DNA of 37,817 nt. It comes from a virus. The notes beneath the pieces were generated by a model. The model did not search any database and had not been told where the DNA came from. It saw only the letters and a list, made by a program, of their open reading frames with translations. The translations under genes and the position numbers were made by a program. The stretch is taken from the IMG/VR virus record IMGVR_UViG_3300021963_000312, positions 1-37,817 of that record. One strand, written 5' to 3'. The first letter of the stretch is position 1. Each line of letters begins with the position of its first letter. Positions 32,515 to 37,817 of this stretch are shown here, piece after piece.

Positions 32515-32527
32515 GATAAATAGTATT
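32515..32527 (+). promoter_or_regulatory. Late promoter of gp14, exactly 5 nt from the ATG
   Basis: GATAAATA (32515-32522), then GTATT, then the ATG at 32528. No Shine-Dalgarno sequence is present. The sequence is the same 19-mer as at the gp13 start. Confidence 0.8.
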
Positions 32528-33595
32528 ATGCCAAGACTATCACTGTGGAATCCAGTTAAAACTAATGATTTTAAGTTCATAGACAGAATTGTCGGTGAAC
32601 ATCTTCACGCTGGTGGTACCGGTGTGCATATTCACAAATACTTAGGAGTTAACGAAACTCCTGAAACTGGAGATCCTACTCGCCCTAGCAGTGCTGGGAA
32701 TGACACCGAAGTGTTTATTCAAGACTTGCTGTTCTTAGAAAATAGGGATCGCAAATATGATAAAACCATTTATGAATTACGTGGACAATATAACATCCTA
32801 GATAATGACGGTTTTGATCTAACTCAATTTGGCGCATTTTTAGCCAATGATACTGTGTTTTTAACATTTCACATCGAAAGTATGATTGAATCGTTAGGAC
32901 GTAAACTAATGCCAGGCGATGTGCTAGAGCTACCTCACTTAAGAGATGATATTTTATTAGGCGCCGAAGGTGCCATTAATAGATTTTATGTAGTACAAGA
33001 AGGTGCTAGACCTGCTGAGGGGTATGATGCCCGCTGGTGGCCGCACTTATGGCGTGTCAAATGTGGACCTATCAGTGACAGCCAAGAATACAGAGACATT
33101 ATCGGTACCGGTGAAGAAGAGGGCGATTTACGCAATCTTATCAGCAAGTATCAAAATGAGATCGCTATTAACGATGCGATTCTTGCACAAGCAGAACGTG
33201 ACGTTCCATACGATCCACAATACAGAAATAACACACACTTATACTTTGATCCTAGCGTACCGGATAAGCCTACAATTGGTTTAGATTTTGGTGCAAGCGA
33301 CGGACAACCACCGAATGGTCTAAGCATAGTTGGAAGCGGTTCAAGTTTCCCAACTAGTGGTGTAAATGATGGTGATTATTTCTTAAGAACTGATTTTACT
33401 CCTAATAGACTGTTTACTAAGTCTGGTAGTAGATGGATTAGAGTAAGCGATGATGCTCGCAGAACATGGGCGGCTGCTAACAGATTGCTTACTTCGTTCG
33501 TCAACAACGACAATTATACAATTAACAGTGACGGTGAGATTACTCCTGAAAAGACTAATCTCAGCAGAGTAGTAAAGCCAAAGACAGACAATTAA
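32528..33595 (+). CDS. Probable neck protein gp14 with C-terminal extra domain (355 aa)
   Basis: Residues 58-190 have the layout of T4 gp14: 'VFIQDLLFLENRDRKYDKTI', 'NDGFDLTQFGAFLANDTVFL', 'RKLMPGDVLELPHL', and 'FYVVQEGARPAEGYDARWWP'. gp14 and gp13 build the neck that joins head and tail. T4 gp14 is 256 aa. The extra C-terminal part (about 255-310) holds a 'GDYFLRTDFTPNRLFTKSGS' then 'RWIRV' module, also seen in a variant form in gp15 and the sheath. It heads the plus-strand late operon containing lysis genes and gp15, which supports a neck role. A different baseplate or neck protein is the alternative. Confidence 0.6.
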   Translation: MPRLSLWNPVKTNDFKFIDRIVGEHLHAGGTGVHIHKYLGVNETPETGDPTRPSSAGNDTEVFIQDLLFLENRDRKYDKTIYELRGQYNILDNDGFDLTQFGAFLANDTVFLTFHIESMIESLGRKLMPGDVLELPHLRDDILLGAEGAINRFYVVQEGARPAEGYDARWWPHLWRVKCGPISDSQEYRDIIGTGEEEGDLRNLISKYQNEIAINDAILAQAERDVPYDPQYRNNTHLYFDPSVPDKPTIGLDFGASDGQPPNGLSIVGSGSSFPTSGVNDGDYFLRTDFTPNRLFTKSGSRWIRVSDDARRTWAAANRLLTSFVNNDNYTINSDGEITPEKTNLSRVVKPKTDN

Positions 33596-33607
33596 AGGAG
33601 TAACAAG

Positions 33608-34108
33608 ATGGCAACAAAATTAACAGAGCATTTCACATTAGAAGAAATGACAACTTCACCTACAGCAAAAAAACTAGGTCTACCAAATACACCAACAGCA
33701 GAACACATTGAAAATATGCGTTATTGCTGTGAGAAGATTCTTGAGCCAGTTCGCGCTCACTTTGGTAAGGCTGTAACAATTAACTCAAGCTATCGCAGTC
33801 CAGCCGTTAACAAGGCAGTTGGTGGTAGCACAACAAGTCAACACGTAAACGGTCAAGCAATTGATTTTGAAATTCAAGGTATTTCAAATAAAGTTGTAGC
33901 TGACTGGGTTGCTGACAACTTAGAATTTGACCAAGTTATTTTAGAGTTCTATGTTGAAGGTGACAAAAATTCAGGTTGGGTACATGCTAGTATTAAGAAA
34001 GAAGGCGGTAATCGTAAGCAAAAATTAATTGCTAAGAAAGACGGTTCTTCAACAAAATATGTACCAACAACAGACTTTGATCCAACAAATGCTTGGAAAG
34101 ATCTCTAA
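33608..34108 (+). CDS. Peptidase M15-type endolysin (166 aa)
   Basis: A zinc DD- or LD-carboxypeptidase fold that cuts peptide bonds in peptidoglycan. The zinc and catalytic signature is intact: 'SQHVNGQAIDFE' with His79 and Asp86, and a later His126 in 'GWVHAS'. 'ITINSSYRSPAVNKAVGGS' is also typical of the family. There is no signal peptide, so export by a holin or action from the virion would be needed. AAAGGAG precedes the ATG. It lies 12 nt after gp14 and just before the GH19-type gene. Confidence 0.88.
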   Translation: MATKLTEHFTLEEMTTSPTAKKLGLPNTPTAEHIENMRYCCEKILEPVRAHFGKAVTINSSYRSPAVNKAVGGSTTSQHVNGQAIDFEIQGISNKVVADWVADNLEFDQVILEFYVEGDKNSGWVHASIKKEGGNRKQKLIAKKDGSSTKYVPTTDFDPTNAWKDL

Positions 34109-34117
34109 GGAGCACAC

Positions 34118-34732
34118 ATGTCAGTTAAAATTTTACAAGAAAAAGTAGGTGCGGCAGCAGACGGTGCCTGGGGTCCGGGTACACTAAAGGCTGCACAAGC
34201 ATTTTATAAGTTAAGCGATGCTAGAGCGGCTCACTTCTTTGCACAGTGCGCTCACGAGTCAGGTGGATTTAAAACATTCAACGAAAACTTAAACTATGGC
34301 GCACAAGGGTTGCTAGGTATCTTTAAGAAGTATTTCCCAGATGCCGCTACAGCCGCTAAGTATGAGCGTAAGCCAGAAATGATTGCTAACAAAGTTTATG
34401 GCGGCAGAATGGGTAACGGTGATGAAAAGAGCGGCGACGGTTATAAGTATCGCGGTCGTGGTGCTATCCAGTTGACTGGTAAGAGCAATTACCAAGCCTT
34501 TTCAACATATATCAAAGATCCAGAAGTAATGACTAATCCAGATGTTGTTGCTACTAAGTATGCTTTTGAAAGTGCTATGTTCTTCTTTGAAACAAACAAG
34601 CTATGGGCTATTTGTGATAAAGGTGTCAACGATGCCGCTATCCTAGAGCTAACAAAGCGCATCAACGGTGGGACACATGGTTTAGATGACCGTGCTGAAA
34701 AAACTAAAAAGTATGCTAGCTGGTTAGCATAA
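34118..34732 (+). CDS. GH19 chitinase/lysozyme-like endolysin (204 aa)
   Basis: Cleaves glycan strands of peptidoglycan. Catalytic features are 'FFAQCAHESGGF' with Glu47, a probable second acid at Glu103 in 'GNGDEKSGDGYK', and the substrate-binding 'YRGRGAIQLTGKSNY'. The first 30 residues ('LQEKVGAAADGAWGPGTLKA') look like half of a peptidoglycan-binding repeat. There is no signal peptide. AAGGAG precedes the ATG. With the M15 gene next door it would attack both peptide and sugar bonds. Confidence 0.92.
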   Translation: MSVKILQEKVGAAADGAWGPGTLKAAQAFYKLSDARAAHFFAQCAHESGGFKTFNENLNYGAQGLLGIFKKYFPDAATAAKYERKPEMIANKVYGGRMGNGDEKSGDGYKYRGRGAIQLTGKSNYQAFSTYIKDPEVMTNPDVVATKYAFESAMFFFETNKLWAICDKGVNDAAILELTKRINGGTHGLDDRAEKTKKYASWLA

Positions 34733-34742
34733 GGAAAACACC

Positions 34743-36089
34743 ATGGCAGGCAAGAACTTAGATTACTGGTATGACGAACAGATAAAACGTTATCTGATTC
34801 AGATTGTCAGAGTATTTTCAAACTTTCAAGTAAGAGAATACACTAGTAACGGTGTGAAATATAACCGTGTGCCTGCACGTTATGGTGATTCTAGCAGACT
34901 TGTGGCGCACCTTATGCGTAACAATAGCGAAAATACGCTTAATAGTGCGCCACAAATCGCTGTCAGTATTCAAAGCATTCAGCCTGCTAGAGATAGAACT
35001 GCTGAACCGTTCTTAGTAGATACACAACAAGTAGCAGAGCGCGAGTTTGATACTGTTAATAATTCTTATACCAGTGAACAAGGTAATTTATATACTACAC
35101 AGCGTTATATGCCTGTGCCGTATAATATGACTATTCAAGTAGATATTTGGACTACTAACACTGACACTAAACTGCAATTACTAGAACAGCTCTTTATTCT
35201 TTTCAATCCTAGTATTCAATTACAATCAAACAGCAACCCATTAGACTGGACTAGCGTATTTGAAATTGAACTTACTGATATTAACTGGAGTAGTCGTAGC
35301 ATTCCAGCCGGAGTAGATGAAACTCTAGATATTGCTACAATGACTTTTAGTGTTCCTATTTGGATCAGTCCTCCAGCTAAAGTTAAACGTCAAACAATTA
35401 TTCAACAAATTATTGCAGATATTCATAAAACAGACAACATTGCTGGGTTAGGATATGATCAAGCATATGCTGACTTTTTTGGCACTATACCCGATGAAGG
35501 CGAAGTTATTGTAACACCGGGAGATTACAGAGTTCTTATCAGCGGTGCTACTGCTACGTTGGTTAATTCTAGTGGTGTTGCTAAAATTTGGAGCGATGTT
35601 ATCCAAATGCAAGGCGAATTGACTGCAACAAGTTTACTAAAACTTAATATTAGCAACGACAGTGACAGCGAAACTTCTATGATAGTTGGTTCAGTTGTTG
35701 CAAATCCTTTAAGCAACACTTCGTTAATTTTTAATTTAGACACTGATACACTGCCAACTGATACATTAAGTGAAGTAGATAAAATTATTGATCCTACATC
35801 GAGTAGCCCGGGAAGCGGTTTAGCTTCTGCTACACTAGGTCAGAGATATTTAATAACCGAAACAATTTCTGCTTCTGGGTATCCTACATGGAACGTAGAT
35901 GCAAACGAAAATGATATAATTCAATACGACGGTTCAAACTGGACTGTGGTATTTGACTCGCAAGCGGTAACAACAATACAGTATGTAACCAACGACTTTA
36001 CATCAAAACAATACAAGTGGACCGGTAGTTCATGGATAAGTAGTTACGAAGGTGAATACAATCCTGGATACTGGAGACTTGTACTTTAA
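34743..36089 (+). CDS. 15: Tail completion / sheath stabiliser protein gp15 with long C-terminal extension (448 aa)
   Basis: Residues 1-220 follow T4 gp15: 'YWYDEQIKRYLIQIVRVFSN', 'VKYNRVPARYGDSSRLVAHL', 'RYMPVPYNMTIQVDIWTTNT', and 'MTFSVPIWISPPAKVKRQ'. gp15 caps the finished tail and joins it to the neck. T4 gp15 is 272 aa, so about 220 residues are added here. The extension is Thr/Ser-rich with Trp-containing modules ('NDIIQYDGSNWTVVFDS', 'SKQYKWTGSSWISSYEGE') like those in gp14 and the sheath. AAGGA precedes the ATG. Its stop overlaps the Nudix start. Confidence 0.85.
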   Translation: MAGKNLDYWYDEQIKRYLIQIVRVFSNFQVREYTSNGVKYNRVPARYGDSSRLVAHLMRNNSENTLNSAPQIAVSIQSIQPARDRTAEPFLVDTQQVAEREFDTVNNSYTSEQGNLYTTQRYMPVPYNMTIQVDIWTTNTDTKLQLLEQLFILFNPSIQLQSNSNPLDWTSVFEIELTDINWSSRSIPAGVDETLDIATMTFSVPIWISPPAKVKRQTIIQQIIADIHKTDNIAGLGYDQAYADFFGTIPDEGEVIVTPGDYRVLISGATATLVNSSGVAKIWSDVIQMQGELTATSLLKLNISNDSDSETSMIVGSVVANPLSNTSLIFNLDTDTLPTDTLSEVDKIIDPTSSSPGSGLASATLGQRYLITETISASGYPTWNVDANENDIIQYDGSNWTVVFDSQAVTTIQYVTNDFTSKQYKWTGSSWISSYEGEYNPGYWRLVL

Positions 36090-36514
36090 TGACAACAGCC
36101 GCTGGCGTAGTATTTTTAGCAAAAGACACAGGTCGTTGCTTACTACAATTACGTAACTCTGATAAGAGATTTAAAAACACTTGGGGATTTTGGGGCGGCC
36201 TTATTGAAAAGGGCGAAACAGTCTACGAGTGTATTCAGCGTGAGCTTACTGAAGAAATAGGTTTTGTACCTGAACTTGCTAAACTAAATCCTATAGACGT
36301 TTATCAAAGCAAGGATCAAAAGTTTTACTACTACAGTTTTGTTTATGTAGTTGAAAAAGAATTTAGTCCTGTATTAAATGTTGAAAGTGCAGGATATGCA
36401 TGGGTAAACATAGGAGTATGGCCACAGCCGTTACATAACGGTGCTAGGTTAACATTAAACAAAAACGGCGGAACAGAAAAACTACATACTATTCTTAAAA
36501 TCCATAAAGAATAA
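36089..36514 (+). CDS. Nudix hydrolase (141 aa)
   Basis: A complete Nudix box runs from G37 to F59 and fits GX5EX7REUXEEXGU ('GGLIEKGETVYECIQRELTE' then 'EIGF'). Members hydrolyse nucleoside diphosphates linked to another group, such as nucleotide sugars, ADP-ribose or damaged dNTPs; the substrate cannot be told here. The 'GRCLLQLRN...WGFWGG' start resembles GDP-mannose or dNTP hydrolases. The ATG overlaps the gp15 stop, so the two are coupled and late. The final codons overlap the late box of the next gene. Confidence 0.92.
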   Translation: MTTAAGVVFLAKDTGRCLLQLRNSDKRFKNTWGFWGGLIEKGETVYECIQRELTEEIGFVPELAKLNPIDVYQSKDQKFYYYSFVYVVEKEFSPVLNVESAGYAWVNIGVWPQPLHNGARLTLNKNGGTEKLHTILKIHKE

Positions 36515-36522
36515 ATAGTGTA
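36510..36522 (+). promoter_or_regulatory. Late promoter inside the Nudix stop codon, 5 nt from the next ATG
   Basis: AATAAATA (36510-36517) includes the TAA stop of the Nudix gene, followed by GTGTA and the ATG at 36523. No Shine-Dalgarno sequence is present. Confidence 0.7.
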
Positions 36523-37149
36523 ATGAGTGATGTCGTAGACTTCGTTTTATTAAGAATACAAAACGAATTAGAAAAATATAAAAAATCAAAAACTATACCC
36601 TTTGATTTATTAGAGGGTGCGTACTCAATTGACGACATTAAGCAAGGATACTACGATAAACTTACGACAAAATATCAAAAAATTGCCGATAGTTTAATAA
36701 AAGATTACGAACAAAAAATATTAAATAATCTCGATAGCTTAAAAATTGCGCTGAGAAAAGACTACACTAGCACTATAACTCAACTCGAAACAGAAAAAGC
36801 TGACTTTAAATTTCCATCGGTACTAATCAAGTATCGTCCGAACATTAATCCGGTAAGAGCAATATTTTACGAAATCAGAGAAATAACAAGAAGCTACAAT
36901 ATTGAGAATGAATACCATGCGTGGCTATTATCGTTATTGCAGAATGCAGAGTATAATAACAAAGTTATAGATGCCTTAAGCATAGACATAAGAAGATTAG
37001 AAAAGGTAGTAAGTAGATATTACTTGCCTTTAATTAAGTATACCGACAGTATACCTTTAGAGTTATTTCACGCTAGACAACTAATCAAAGATTTTCGTCA
37101 CTATAAAAATGCGTTTATATCTTTAAAGGCTTGGGATCCTGAATCGTAA
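36523..37149 (+). CDS. Late protein of unknown function, helical (208 aa)
   Basis: Almost entirely helical and charged, with coiled-coil-like stretches ('LRIQNELEKYKKSK', 'ADSLIKDYEQKILNNLDSLK') and a C-terminal 'SRYYLPLIKYTDSIPLELFH'. I recognise no family; the charged helices would suit a baseplate or scaffold component, but that is inference. It has its own late box and no Shine-Dalgarno sequence. Its 3' end overlaps the converging gene on the other strand by 35 bp, and no terminator is visible between them. Confidence 0.65.
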   Translation: MSDVVDFVLLRIQNELEKYKKSKTIPFDLLEGAYSIDDIKQGYYDKLTTKYQKIADSLIKDYEQKILNNLDSLKIALRKDYTSTITQLETEKADFKFPSVLIKYRPNINPVRAIFYEIREITRSYNIENEYHAWLLSLLQNAEYNNKVIDALSIDIRRLEKVVSRYYLPLIKYTDSIPLELFHARQLIKDFRHYKNAFISLKAWDPES

Positions 37150-37306
37150 AAGGTATAAACATTCTTTCAGCAAAATCTAAATCATTATTCTTTGCACGTT
37201 CATATACTTCTTTAGCATAATTAAAATTTGCAGTTGTTACTAATAATATATCATCGGCAACTACTGCAAATCTAGTACCTTGTCTATTACTTTCTAGTGT
37301 GATCAT
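37115..37306 (-). CDS. Small protein of unknown function (63 aa)
   Basis: The ATG at 37306 overlaps the stop of the cyclase gene as ATGA, supporting a real coupled cistron. The short protein has a beta start ('GTRFAVVADDILLVTTAN') and a helical middle ('YAKEVYERAKNNDLDFAERM'). No family is recognised. Its 3' end overlaps the converging gene. Confidence 0.5.
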   Translation of the reverse strand: MITLESNRQGTRFAVVADDILLVTTANFNYAKEVYERAKNNDLDFAERMFIPFTIQDPKPLKI

Positions 37307-37817
37307 TTTGATGTGGCTCTGTAGATGCCATCCCAGTTCTTGGGAGGACTTGATTTAAACTCATGTATACGAGCTCTCATTGCTTCGTAATATTGAGTTA
37401 GTTCACCCTTCCAACTGTGTCTCATGTCTGTAGCTAGTTTGTATGCTGTGTCCCATTCGCCATTGCGATATAGTTTTAAAAATTCTTTGTGTACTCTTTC
37501 ATCGGCTGCATCAAATTCTTCTAGCACTGTAAAAATTTGTGCTGGTTCTGTTTTGCCTTTTACTGCGAGTAAATCGAGCTCAACGACTTGGTATGCTTCT
37601 CGCACATACTCAGCCGTTTTTGGTCCGATGATGATTTTGACTCCGTATGGTTTGGATTGACCTTCGAGGCGACTAGCAAGATTAACACCATCGCCAAGAC
37701 AGGTATAGTCAAAACGCTGATCGCTGCCCATATTGCCAACAACCACAGTGTCAGTATTGATACCGAGACCCATACCAAAAGCTGGTACACCTTCTGCCTT
37801 AATTTCTGCATTGAATT
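37303..37817 (-). CDS. Class III adenylate/guanylate cyclase, C-terminal part (cut by right edge)
   Basis: The frame is open to the window edge, so the N-terminus is missing. The visible 171 residues hold the second half of a class III cyclase catalytic domain: 'GMGLGINTDTVVVGNMGSDQ', then 'LGDGVNLASRLEGQSKPYGV', with N and R of NxxxR as transition-state residues and the preceding Asp in the base-selecting position, as in adenylate cyclases. 'LLAVKGKTEPAQIFTVLEEF' and a tail of about 60 residues follow. The style resembles CHASE2-type bacterial cyclases, but the upstream domains are not visible. A phage gene making cAMP would alter host signalling (inference). That the gene is phage rather than flanking host DNA is likely but not proven here. 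Confidence 0.85.
   Translation of the reverse strand, partial: FNAEIKAEGVPAFGMGLGINTDTVVVGNMGSDQRFDYTCLGDGVNLASRLEGQSKPYGVKIIIGPKTAEYVREAYQVVELDLLAVKGKTEPAQIFTVLEEFDAADERVHKEFLKLYRNGEWDTAYKLATDMRHSWKGELTQYYEAMRARIHEFKSSPPKNWDGIYRATSK

Noticed and set aside
37303-37817. Cyclase as flanking host DNA of a prophage
   Set aside because: The frame is coupled to a small gene that overlaps a phage gene, with no attachment site or integrase seen; T4-like phages are normally lytic. Not excluded, because the right side is missing.
1-37817. tRNA genes, CRISPR arrays, insertion sequences
   Set aside because: No cloverleaf, spaced repeat array or transposase was seen; intergenic gaps are all short and hold promoters or terminators.

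Overview
This window is a piece of a T4-like (contractile-tailed, myovirus-type) phage genome. The evidence is a near-complete set of T4-type proteins: UvsW, UvsX, UvsY, gp32, large terminase gp17, a probable small terminase gp16, neck proteins gp13 and (probably) gp14, tail completion protein gp15, sheath gp18, tube gp19, head completion nuclease gp4, and dNMP kinase gp1. The DNA is AT-rich, and the small conserved proteins and metabolic cargo resemble marine T4-like phages. No photosynthesis gene is present, so nothing points to a cyanobacterial host; a marine heterotroph is a guess. There is no tRNA, insertion sequence or CRISPR array, and no gene-free stretch longer than about 200 bases.

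Layout. Positions 1-5567 (minus) form one translationally coupled operon behind a TTGACA promoter: uvsW, two small genes, apt, metK, a gp62-like clamp-loader subunit, then small unknowns running off the left edge. Positions 5671-6926 (minus) hold an AAA+ ATPase and a 51-residue membrane protein, each with its own sigma70-like promoter. Positions 7127-10457 (minus) hold gp32, uvsX, an acidic small protein, uvsY, a 43-residue protein and a His-rich secreted protein. Positions 10654-25491 (minus) are late virion genes: neck, sheath, tube, baseplate tube cap, gp4, gp16, structural unknowns, gp17, a glycosyltransferase-like gene and a conserved virion-type protein. Positions 25508-32462 (minus) are a late metabolic operon: PLP aminotransferase-like, glycine amidinotransferase-like, two tandem Fe(II)/2OG-type oxygenases, an NAD-dependent epimerase and a B12-binding radical SAM enzyme, followed by a conserved unknown. 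Positions 32528-37149 (plus) hold gp14, an M15 peptidase, a GH19 lysozyme-like enzyme, gp15, a Nudix hydrolase and an unknown. Positions 37115-37817 (minus) hold a small unknown and the C-terminal part of a class III nucleotide cyclase cut by the right edge.

Two themes stand out. First, metabolism: metK makes S-adenosylmethionine and apt salvages adenine, in an operon that looks early or middle, while the late island contains a radical SAM enzyme that would consume SAM. The island's set of aminotransferase, amidinotransferase, two oxygenases, epimerase and radical SAM looks like a small biosynthetic pathway for a guanidino- or amino-modified product or glycan; the product is unknown. Second, gene expression: late promoters follow an (A/G/C)ATAAATA box. 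In five genes without a Shine-Dalgarno sequence (gp17, gp13, gp14, the aminotransferase and the gene at 36523) the box ends exactly 5 nt before the ATG, which would put the T4-type late start site on the A of AUG. Other late genes have longer leaders with AGGAG. This looks like systematic use of leaderless late mRNAs.

All calls come from reading the sequence and remembered family motifs; no database search was run.
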